Part shown: in pieces, positions 1-5,882 of the stretch
Position numbering within the stretch: the stretch's first letter is position 1
Layout of the letters: each line of letters begins with the position of its first letter
NCBI GenBank assembly: GCA_030590265.1
Contig: JAUUYW010000105.1
Coordinates: 1-9,592, forward strand
DNA from: Candidatus Krumholzibacteriia bacterium
GTDB lineage: Bacteria > Krumholzibacteriota > Krumholzibacteriia > LZORAL124-64-63
Direction of reading: 5' to 3'
Length of the DNA stretch: 9,592 bases
Position numbers and translations under genes: made by a program
The notes under the pieces: generated by a model
Database searches by the model: none
Told to the model about the DNA's origin: nothing
What the model saw: only the letters and a program-made list of their open reading frames with translations

Positions 1-184
1 CTTGGTCTCGTGAATCTGCAAAATGAGTTGCGACGACTTCAATGTGTTACTTGAACCGCCGTGATACGTGATCCGTTTGTCCGGTGGTGTGGGAGAGTGA
101 GGCCGCAAGGCCTCACCCTACCCGATTGAGTGATGGAATAAACAACCGACAACAGGATCCACGATCCAAACCAAGGAGAAAGCA
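1..184. other. Non-coding leader upstream of trpB
   Basis: No gene can be supported here. Two short open tails reach the left edge on the plus strand, one stopping at 52-54 and one at 24-26. Either could be the C-terminus of an upstream gene, but they are too short to judge. I find no convincing sigma-70 promoter; TTGCGA at 28-33 has no matching -10. The stretch contains one strong hairpin (97-116) and loosely repeated GTGAT/GATCC words around 61-75 and 155-167. The trpB ribosome binding site (AAGGAG, 173-178) closes the region. Confidence 0.5.
91..123. repeat. Perfect GCAA-loop hairpin / imperfect palindrome
   Basis: GTGAGGCC (97-104) and GGCCTCAC (109-116) form a perfect 8-bp stem closed by a GCAA loop, which is a stable GNRA tetraloop in RNA. 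The dyad extends less perfectly outward: GGG at 91-93 faces CCC at 121-123 across small mismatches. No T-run follows, so it is not a normal intrinsic terminator. It ends about 70 bases before trpB. It could be a leader RNA structure or one copy of a dispersed palindromic intergenic element of the REP kind. One copy cannot distinguish these. Confidence 0.5.
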
Positions 185-1438
185 ATGGCCACCCCGGAAC
201 AAAACCTGAACAAAATGGACAACCTGATCAACACCCCTGATGAAAACGGTTTTTTTGGCCCCTATGGTGGCCGATTTGTCCCTGAACCCCTGGTGGGGCC
301 GCTGGAAGAGCTGACCGAAGCCTTCCTGAAATACCGAAACGACGAGGTTTTTGAGGCCGAGCTGGCCCGTGAATACCTGGACTATTCAGGCCGTCCGACG
401 CCACTTTATCATGCCGAACGCCTGAGTGAATTTCTGGGTGCCACGGTGCTGCTCAAGCGCGAAGACCTGAATCACCTGGGCGCCCACAAGCTGAACAACT
501 GTCTTGGACAGGCGTTGCTGGCCCGTCGCATGGGCAAGAAAAAACTGATCGCCGAAACCGGAGCCGGCCAACATGGTGTGGCTACCGCCGCGGTGGCTGC
601 CCGCCTGGGTTTGGAGTGCGACATTTACATGGGTGAAGAAGACATGCGCCGCCAGCAACCCAACGTTTCGCGCATCCGTTTGATGGGGGCCCGGGTGGTT
701 CCAGCCACCAGCGGGGACAAAACCCTCAGCGCAGCGGTGGACGAGGCCATTGGGGCTTGGGTTGGTGAGGCCGAAACCGCATTTTATCTGCTGGGCTCTG
801 CCGTGGGACCTCATCCTTATCCCTTGATGGTCAGACACTTCCAGTCAGTGGTGGGCAAAGAGGCTCGCCAGCAGGTTCTCGATCAATTTGGCCGTCTGCC
901 CGATTTGCTCACTGCCTGTGCTGGAGGTGGCAGCAACGCCATCGGGCTGTTCTTTCCTTTCCTGTTGGATGAAAAAGTGGCCATGGTTGGTGTGGAGGCC
1001 GCAGGCTCCGGGGTGGACAGCAACCGTCACGCAGCAACCCTGACCAAGGGCCAGCCCCAGGTGATCCACGGCATGAACACTTACTGCATTCCCGAAGGTG
1101 AAGTGACTTGCGAAGGCAATCACTGCATCGCCGCCGGTCTGGATTATCCGGGAATCGGGCCGGAACACAGCTATCTCAAGGATGCCGGCCGGGTGACCTA
1201 CGAAGCAGTAACAGACGAAGAGGTCATGGACGCCTTTGAAACCCTGTGCCGCCTCGAAGGCATCATTCCGGCCCTGGAAAGCGCCCACGCTCTGGCCTAT
1301 CTGGAACGGTTGCGGGGAACTTTGGCCAAGGAAACCCTGATCATTCTTAATCTGTCCGGTCGTGGTGACAAGGATATGGATGAGTTTCTCCGTCGCCGGG
1401 GTCAAAAGCCAGCTCCTGCGGGAGGGTTGTTCTGTTGA
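185..1438 (+). CDS. trpB: Tryptophan synthase beta chain (TrpB, canonical TrpB1 type)
   Basis: This is the PLP-dependent beta subunit that condenses indole with L-serine to give L-tryptophan in the cytoplasm. The 417-residue protein is about 20 longer than E. coli TrpB (397), mostly through an N-terminal extension of about 15 residues. By alignment from memory at a constant +15 offset, the PLP lysine is K102 (in HLGAHK), the catalytic glutamate E124 (in ETGAGQHG) and the COMM-domain aspartate D320 (in AGLD). The phosphate-binding GGGSN is at 247-251 and SGRGDKD at 391-397. The ATG is preceded by AAGGAG with a 6-base spacer. Two oddities are seen: S182 replaces the K167 that contacts TrpA in enterobacteria, and three cysteines (C301, C309, C314) lie where the usual D-G-Q segment would be. 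No trpA or other trp gene is in the window, and a terminator follows directly, so it appears to be transcribed alone or as the last gene of a unit. Identification is certain; partner dependence is inference. Confidence 0.97.
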   Translation: MATPEQNLNKMDNLINTPDENGFFGPYGGRFVPEPLVGPLEELTEAFLKYRNDEVFEAELAREYLDYSGRPTPLYHAERLSEFLGATVLLKREDLNHLGAHKLNNCLGQALLARRMGKKKLIAETGAGQHGVATAAVAARLGLECDIYMGEEDMRRQQPNVSRIRLMGARVVPATSGDKTLSAAVDEAIGAWVGEAETAFYLLGSAVGPHPYPLMVRHFQSVVGKEARQQVLDQFGRLPDLLTACAGGGSNAIGLFFPFLLDEKVAMVGVEAAGSGVDSNRHAATLTKGQPQVIHGMNTYCIPEGEVTCEGNHCIAAGLDYPGIGPEHSYLKDAGRVTYEAVTDEEVMDAFETLCRLEGIIPALESAHALAYLERLRGTLAKETLIILNLSGRGDKDMDEFLRRRGQKPAPAGGLFC

Positions 1439-1475
1439 TCTGAGTCCCTGAAACCTGAAATGGAAAATGCATGGA

Positions 1476-1511
1476 ACACAGACCGGGGTTGCTTCCTCGG
1501 TCTGTGTCTTG
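1476..1511 (+). terminator. Intrinsic terminator of trpB
   Basis: ACACAGACCG (1476-1485) pairs perfectly with CGGTCTGTGT (1498-1507). Inside, GGG (1486-1488) can pair with CCT (1495-1497) with one G-U wobble, leaving a TTGCTT loop. The roughly 13-bp stem is followed by the T-rich CTTGTTATCTT. It begins 37 bases after the trpB stop and precedes another plus-strand gene with its own leader, which fits rho-independent termination. The T-run is interrupted, so efficiency is uncertain. Confidence 0.75.
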
Positions 1512-1515
1512 TTAT

Positions 1516-1620
1516 CTTGGAACTATCGGTTCCCGAGAAGTTACAACGATGGTAATTTGAAAGGGACCAAACCCGATTTCCTCCGTTACCAACCGCAAAT
1601 TCTTCCAGGATGGAATATTG
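1516..1620 (+). promoter_or_regulatory. Leader of the carboxypeptidase gene with small dyads
   Basis: The promoter of the next gene should lie here, but only weak matches are seen: TTGGAA (1518-1523) and TACAAC (1542-1547), 18 bases apart. Two small inverted repeats are visible. GGAAC/GTTCC (1519-1523 and 1529-1533) has a 5-base loop and overlaps the weak -35. TGGTAA/TTACCA (1550-1555 and 1586-1591) encloses a GGG/CCC pair. They could form leader RNA structure or an operator, but at this length they could also be chance. The AGGA at 1607-1610 is the likely ribosome binding site. Confidence 0.3.
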
Positions 1621-2844
1621 ATGAAGATGGATCTTAAGCATCATAAGCCCGCTCAGTCTGTTGTCTTGTTTTTGACCACGATGGCCCTGGTGGCCCTGCT
1701 TCCGGCGTCCAGTGGCCTGGCCCAGGAACCTGTCGGCCATGGTCCAAATCCCGAACAAAAACAAGCCCCTTCCTTTGAATCCGCCACCATGACCGGGAAT
1801 TTCAAATCAGCCATTGTAATCGATGCCGAGACCGGTCTGGTCCTGGTCGCTGCCAACGCCCAGGTTCGCAGGCAACCAGCCTCCATGTTGAAAATGATGA
1901 CCGAGTTGATCGTTCTCGAACACATTGCCGATGGTGATTTGAAGATGGACGACATAGTCACGGTTTCCGCCCGCAGCAGTAAAATGGGCGGATCCCAGGT
2001 TTATCTCAAACACGGCGAAACCTTTTCCGTGGAAGAATTGCTCCAGGCTCTGGCCATTCATTCGGCCAACGATGCGGCCGTGGCCTTGGCCGAACATCTG
2101 GCCGGCAGTGTGGAGGCCTTTGTTGATCTCATGAATATGCGGGCCCAGGATCTGGGCATGAAGAACAGTGAGTTTCATTCGGTGCATGGTCTGCCGGCCG
2201 GTTACAAGCAGAGCCCGGATCTGACCACCGCCGAAGATATGGCCATTCTGGGCCGGGAAATGATCCAACATCCCCGGGCCCTGGAGTGGGCTTCCACCAA
2301 AACCGCTCCTTTCCGGGATGGAAAATTTACCCTCTACAACCCCAACAAACTGGTGGGGACATTTCGTGGGCTCGATGGCATTAAAACCGGCTTCACAGCG
2401 GCTGCCGGGTTCTGCGTTACAGCCTCGGCGGTTCAAAAAGGCAAGCGCCTGATTTCGGTAGTTATGGGGTGCACCACCAACCAGGCCAGAGCAACTGAAA
2501 CGACCCGTCTTTTGACTTACGGGTTCAATGCCTACAGGCAAGTGAAGGCGATTCCCACGGCCGGCGTCCTGTTGCCGGACCCGGTGGGTGTGAAGGGCGG
2601 GAAGGTTTCCCAGACCACCGTCAAATATGGCGCAGCCTTGACTGTGATGATTCCCCGGAACCGAGAGGCCGATTTGGTTGTTGAAAACAGATTACCGGAA
2701 AAGGTGGAAGCTCCCCTGCCCGCAGGGGCGGAAGTCGGGCAAGCGGTGGTCTTGTTGGATGGCGTGGAATTGGGCAGGGTTCCCCTCATTTTGGCTGAGG
2801 AACTGCCCAAAGGCAATTGGTGGAATCGGTTGATGAATAAATAG
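1621..2844 (+). CDS. dacA: D-alanyl-D-alanine carboxypeptidase (PBP5/6 family, DacA-like)
   Basis: This is a periplasmic low-molecular-weight penicillin-binding protein that removes the terminal D-alanine from peptidoglycan pentapeptides and so limits cross-linking. I chose the ATG at 1621 (407 residues), about 10 bases after AGGA; a TTG at 1618 would add one residue. Residues 1-34 form a signal peptide with basic N-terminus, hydrophobic core and a cleavage site after GLA. All three serine-peptidase S11 motifs are present: S88-M-L-K91 (nucleophile and base), S148-A-N150, and K255-T-G257. The segment from about 317 to 395 looks like the beta-rich PBP5 C-terminal domain. The tail (LPKGNWWNRLMNK) is short and tryptophan-rich; it could be a reduced version of the amphipathic anchor that holds PBP5 to the inner membrane. 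The length is close to E. coli DacA (403). dacA versus a paralogue such as dacC cannot be separated here. It looks monocistronic: terminator before it and a promoter right after it. Confidence 0.93.
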   Translation: MKMDLKHHKPAQSVVLFLTTMALVALLPASSGLAQEPVGHGPNPEQKQAPSFESATMTGNFKSAIVIDAETGLVLVAANAQVRRQPASMLKMMTELIVLEHIADGDLKMDDIVTVSARSSKMGGSQVYLKHGETFSVEELLQALAIHSANDAAVALAEHLAGSVEAFVDLMNMRAQDLGMKNSEFHSVHGLPAGYKQSPDLTTAEDMAILGREMIQHPRALEWASTKTAPFRDGKFTLYNPNKLVGTFRGLDGIKTGFTAAAGFCVTASAVQKGKRLISVVMGCTTNQARATETTRLLTYGFNAYRQVKAIPTAGVLLPDPVGVKGGKVSQTTVKYGAALTVMIPRNREADLVVENRLPEKVEAPLPAGAEVGQAVVLLDGVELGRVPLILAEELPKGNWWNRLMNK

Positions 2845-2854
2845 TGACAATATG

Positions 2855-2883
2855 ATGACAAAAACGGGTTCGATGGCTATAAT
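2855..2883 (+). promoter_or_regulatory. Near-consensus sigma-70-type promoter for the cytochrome gene
   Basis: ATGACA (2855-2860, five of six matches to the -35 consensus) and a perfect TATAAT (2878-2883) are separated by exactly 17 bases. It starts 10 bases after the carboxypeptidase stop. Transcription should begin near 2890, giving a leader of about 70 bases before the cytochrome ATG at 2959. This is the best promoter in the window. No terminator is visible between the carboxypeptidase stop and this promoter, so read-through from upstream is possible. Confidence 0.65.
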
Positions 2884-2958
2884 TCCATGGTCAATTGAGA
2901 ACGTTTGAATCAAAACAGTTCCAGGATGAGATATTCTGGAGACGGACCGGGAGGCGTT

Positions 2959-3513
2959 ATGAAACGGCATCTGATGTTAGCAGTGGGCATGGTTGTGCTG
3001 GGTGGATTGTTGTTGGGCATGGCTCCAAGTGCAATGGCCGGCCACGAACTTGTTGGCGCCAGCAAATGCAAAAGCTGTCACAAGAAAATCGGCAACCCTT
3101 ACCAGATATGGCTAGATAGCGAGCACTCCAAGGCCTTTGAAACCCTGGCGACTCCTGAAGCCCAAAAAATCGCAACCGACAAAGGCTTGGGCGATCCCCA
3201 AAAAGAAGAAGCTTGTCTGAAGTGCCATGTGACTCGTGCCTTCCTGGGCAACCCTGCCGTCAATGAAAAAGGCAAATATGCCGACACCGAGGGTGTAGGC
3301 TGCGAAGCTTGTCATGGTGCTGGTTCCGACTACAAAAAGAAATCCATCATGAAGGACCACGATGCTGCAGTGGCCGGTGGTATGACGCGCGAAAAAAGCG
3401 AAGCCTTTTGCACAAAATGCCACAATGAGGAAAGTCCTACTTTCAAGGCATTCGATTTTGAAAAACAATGGGCTGAGATAGATCACCCCATTGTTGCGAA
3501 GGAAGCAAAGTAG
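2959..3513 (+). CDS. Periplasmic tetraheme cytochrome c (c554-like)
   Basis: This is a small exported electron-transfer protein of 184 residues. The ATG at 2959 is chosen because GGGAGG (2949-2954) stands 4 bases before it and a clean signal peptide follows. An upstream in-frame TTG at 2905 would add 18 residues that spoil the signal. Residues 1-27 are the signal peptide (cleavage after AMA). Four CXXCH heme-binding motifs lie at 37-41, 86-90, 115-119 and 151-155. Four further histidines (H29, H56, H134, H176) could be distal ligands, which would allow bis-histidine coordination of all four hemes as in cytochrome c554-type proteins. There is no membrane anchor after cleavage, so it is probably soluble in the periplasm. 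No oxidase, reductase or quinol-oxidising partner is adjacent, so donor and acceptor are unknown. Its own promoter lies at 2855-2883 and a terminator-like hairpin is about 70 bases downstream. The heme count is seen directly; c554-family membership is an inference from motif spacing. Confidence 0.9.
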   Translation: MKRHLMLAVGMVVLGGLLLGMAPSAMAGHELVGASKCKSCHKKIGNPYQIWLDSEHSKAFETLATPEAQKIATDKGLGDPQKEEACLKCHVTRAFLGNPAVNEKGKYADTEGVGCEACHGAGSDYKKKSIMKDHDAAVAGGMTREKSEAFCTKCHNEESPTFKAFDFEKQWAEIDHPIVAKEAK

Positions 3514-3535
3514 TTTTCCCGGTTGGGTTCGAGTT

Positions 3536-3541
3536 GGAGGT
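3536..3541 (+). promoter_or_regulatory. Strong ribosome binding site fixing a TTG start
   Basis: GGAGGT is a six-base match to the anti-Shine-Dalgarno sequence. From GGAGG there are 7 bases to the in-frame TTG at 3548. No in-frame ATG or GTG exists in the 5' part of the TPR reading frame, so this site is the main argument for starting that lipoprotein at 3548. Confidence 0.6.
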
Positions 3542-3547
3542 AAGCCT

Positions 3548-5131
3548 TTGCATATTTTCTTGCCGAGCCTGCTGTTGAGTAAAAGAAACCCCACCGACTT
3601 ATGTCGGTGGGGTTTCTCTTTGTCCATCTGCCTTGGTTTGGTTTTGGTTGTCGGCTGCACTTCCGGCCCGGCCGCCAAACACTGCACCGACAGTGGTCCC
3701 ATGGCCTACTCAGCCCACGAGGATTCCCTGGGGATCAAGGATTTTCTGGCTCTTTCCTCTGCTGAACAGGAATCCCGCCGGGTTCAATCCCGCATCTGGC
3801 TGGATCGCTTTTCCGACGCGCCCACCTCCAGTGCCAGAGTTCAGGCTCTGGGCAACGCCACCGGATTGGCTCCCGACAATCCTCGAGTTTGGCTGCAACT
3901 GGCCCATTATTGGCGCTGGCTGGGAGACTATCTGAAAACCGTAGGTTGTCTTGATGCCGCAGCCAAGGCGGTGCGCAACCACACCCCCGGAATCCATTCT
4001 TGGGAAAAAAAGGAAATGCAACGCCGCACGGCCCTGGCTCGAGCCTGGATGCATTACGATCGTGGTGAATGGCGACAGGGTCTCGATTGGGCCAGGGCTG
4101 CCCGTCGGATCGCACCGGGAGATTCGGCCGTGCGCCAGATTTACGGACTTCTGGCCGGGCATTCCTCCATGCGCTCCGAGGCTCAGGAAATTGCCGATGA
4201 TCTGGGCCGATTGGATGATGGGGACATGGATGTGAACTGGATCCTGGCTTCCTACCGGATATCCACCAGACAGTATCGTCAGGCATTCAATCTGGTGATG
4301 GATTTGCATCCCAACAAGGAACATCAGGCGGAGTGCTGGCGGGAGATGGGGGAAATTGCCGAGCACCTGGGTGAATGGTCCTGGGCTAATCGCTGGTATG
4401 ATGAGTCTGCCCATGCCCTGCCGTTTCGCGATACATCCTGCGTGTCTGTGTTGCGCAATTCCCGCATGAAACCCGGATCCAAGAAAACCCGCCAAAAGGT
4501 CTGGCTGGCTTACGATAAGTACTACATAACCGGATCCTATTCTGCCTACACCAATTTGGCTTTCAAACGTTTTCAACGGGCCACCGAGTCTCATACCAAG
4601 GGGTTCTGGGCCGGCCAGGTTGTCAATGCAGCCGGAACTCTTCTGCGCAAGGGTGTGGACAAGGCCTGGACATACCGGGCCAGGGGACTGGTTTTTGCCT
4701 ATGGAGAAAAAACCGATCGCAGCATCCGTGATTTGCGCCGGGCTTCGGAACTGTTGGCCGATGTGGGTCGCAGGGATCTCAAGACTGAAAGCACCTTGGG
4801 TAATCTTCTGCTGAAGAAAAAGAATCACCTGGCAGCTTTGAAGCATTTGACGATGGCCGTGGAAATTGATCCGGAAAAGGCTCGCATTTGGCAGGATCTG
4901 GGATTGGCTTATGTCATGTCCGACCGGCCACAGGAGGCGGAGGAATCTTTTTCCCGGGCCCTGGAGCTGAATCCTAATTTGGCAACCTCATGGTACAATA
5001 GAGGTTTGCTACATCTGCATCACAAAAACTACAGTCTGGCGGTGGCTGATTTGCAAGAGGCGGCCCGGTTGGCTCCCGATAACCAGGATGTAATAGATCT
5101 CTATCAAAAAGCACGTGTCCTGGCTCGGTAA
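3548..5131 (+). CDS. TPR-repeat lipoprotein
   Basis: This is an exported lipid-anchored protein of 527 residues from the TTG at 3548; it probably serves as a protein-protein interaction scaffold. The first 36 residues hold a basic stretch (K, R, R at about 12-20), a hydrophobic core and the lipobox V-V-G-C with C37 as the lipidated cysteine. Three canonical 34-residue tetratricopeptide repeats sit back to back at about 413-446, 447-480 and 481-514. Each shows the W/L-G-Y-A-P pattern, for example AVEIDP, ALELNP and AARLAP at the repeat ends. The region from about 90 to 290 contains more degenerate TPR-like helices (for example around the GDYLKT and GEWRQG segments). I do not recognise a specific named family. 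Odd: a perfect terminator-like hairpin (3584-3617) overlaps codons 13-24. A start at TTG 3620, beyond the hairpin, would leave a signal with no basic residue, so I prefer 3548. An earlier TTG at 3491 would overlap the cytochrome gene and lacks a ribosome site. No separate promoter is evident; it may depend on read-through from 2855-2883. Confidence 0.82.
   Translation: MHIFLPSLLLSKRNPTDLCRWGFSLSICLGLVLVVGCTSGPAAKHCTDSGPMAYSAHEDSLGIKDFLALSSAEQESRRVQSRIWLDRFSDAPTSSARVQALGNATGLAPDNPRVWLQLAHYWRWLGDYLKTVGCLDAAAKAVRNHTPGIHSWEKKEMQRRTALARAWMHYDRGEWRQGLDWARAARRIAPGDSAVRQIYGLLAGHSSMRSEAQEIADDLGRLDDGDMDVNWILASYRISTRQYRQAFNLVMDLHPNKEHQAECWREMGEIAEHLGEWSWANRWYDESAHALPFRDTSCVSVLRNSRMKPGSKKTRQKVWLAYDKYYITGSYSAYTNLAFKRFQRATESHTKGFWAGQVVNAAGTLLRKGVDKAWTYRARGLVFAYGEKTDRSIRDLRRASELLADVGRRDLKTESTLGNLLLKKKNHLAALKHLTMAVEIDPEKARIWQDLGLAYVMSDRPQEAEESFSRALELNPNLATSWYNRGLLHLHHKNYSLAVADLQEAARLAPDNQDVIDLYQKARVLAR
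3584..3622 (+). terminator. Perfect 15-bp terminator-like hairpin inside a coding start
   Basis: AGAAACCCCACCGAC (3584-3598) is exactly complementary to GTCGGTGGGGTTTCT (3603-3617) around a TTAT loop. A-rich sequence precedes the stem and a T-rich CTTT follows it, so the stem ends in A/T pairs on both strands and could terminate in either direction. It lies 70 bases after the cytochrome stop, where a terminator for that gene is expected, and falls within the early codons of the TPR lipoprotein as called. It could be a true terminator, an attenuator, or a dispersed palindromic repeat that doubles as coding sequence. Confidence 0.75.
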
Positions 5132-5225
5132 GGGCTAAACTGATATTGGTTGTTTTATTGGACCGAATTGGCTTATTGTACTCAGAGCACCCATCATTTT
5201 TTTAGAACTTCCCGGAGGTAGGGTC

Positions 5226-5864
5226 ATGCGCAGGATCTTTGGAATTGGTTTGGTTTTGCTGGTGAGCAGCGTCTTGATGGCAGGGCCGGCTGCTGCCCAG
5301 ATGGGGTTTGGAATCAAAGGCGGGTTGAATATTGCATCCCTCAATGATTTGAAGAGCATTGATACCATCGACCAATTGGAACAGGAATCGAAAACCGGTT
5401 TTGTGGGCGGCGTGCATCTCAAATTTCCCTTGGGAGTATTCAAGCTCCAGGTTGAAGGTTTGTATTCCCTCAAGGGTGCCAAAGGAACTTCGCACAATGG
5501 TCTCAGCAGCGAACCCTGGGAAACCAAGTTGACCTACATTGAGGTCCCTCTCCTGCTCAAATATGAACTGCCAACGCCCGCGTTGAAGCCCTTTTTCTAT
5601 GGCGGTGCTTCGGTGGCTTTCCTCATGAAAGCCGAAAAGCGCAACGAGCGAATTGACACTGACTGGGTGGATATCACCGACAACCTGAAATCCACCGATT
5701 ATGGTTTGGTTGTGGGTGCCGGCATTGGAGTTTTCGGAATTACCCTTGAAGGACGTTACACTCACGGACTGGAAGATACCGTGGAATCCAAGACTGGCGA
5801 TATGCTGGTTGATGAAGCCAAAAACAAAACCTGGTCTGTTATGGCCGGATTCGATTTTAACTAG
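5226..5864 (+). CDS. Small outer-membrane beta-barrel protein (porin-like family)
   Basis: The protein has 212 residues. A signal peptide spans 1-24 (two arginines, hydrophobic core, cleavage after AAA before Q25). The mature part starts with the glycine-rich FGIKGGLN segment and alternates polar and hydrophobic residues in strands joined by turns and charged loops, for example about 134-152. It ends in a strand with aromatic residues (FDFN), as expected for insertion by BamA. Length and layout match the small, probably 8-stranded 'outer membrane protein beta-barrel' group (like Pfam OMP_b-brl_2), whose members are structural or of unknown role. GGAGG (5214-5218) with a 7-base spacer supports the ATG. 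The 94-base gap upstream holds no terminator and only weak promoter-like words (TATTGT at 5174-5179). The gene is followed after 18 bases by the patatin autotransporter, so co-transcription is likely. No substrate or specific role can be inferred. Confidence 0.82.
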   Translation: MRRIFGIGLVLLVSSVLMAGPAAAQMGFGIKGGLNIASLNDLKSIDTIDQLEQESKTGFVGGVHLKFPLGVFKLQVEGLYSLKGAKGTSHNGLSSEPWETKLTYIEVPLLLKYELPTPALKPFFYGGASVAFLMKAEKRNERIDTDWVDITDNLKSTDYGLVVGAGIGVFGITLEGRYTHGLEDTVESKTGDMLVDEAKNKTWSVMAGFDFN

Positions 5865-5882
5865 GATAAACGGGAACAAATA

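Noticed and set aside
23..64. Thirteen-codon open frame starting with ATG in the trpB leader, as a possible trp leader peptide
   Set aside because: It contains no tryptophan codon, has no ribosome binding site, and ends well before the hairpin without an antiterminator arrangement.
2905..2958. TTG at 2905 as the cytochrome start
   Set aside because: It would add 18 residues in front of a well-formed signal peptide and has no ribosome site, while GGGAGG stands 4 bases before the ATG at 2959.
3491..3547. TTG at 3491 as the lipoprotein start
   Set aside because: It overlaps the end of the cytochrome gene and has only a weak upstream site. The GGAGGT at 3536-3541 points to 3548.
3710..4846. Long open frame of 378 codons on the minus strand opposite the TPR gene
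   Set aside because: Its translation has no recognisable domain or signal. The plus strand encodes clear TPR repeats and a lipobox, so this is a shadow.
5151..5179. Promoter for the small barrel gene (TATTGT as -10)
   Set aside because: No acceptable -35 hexamer stands at 16-18 bases upstream, so the promoter position cannot be called.
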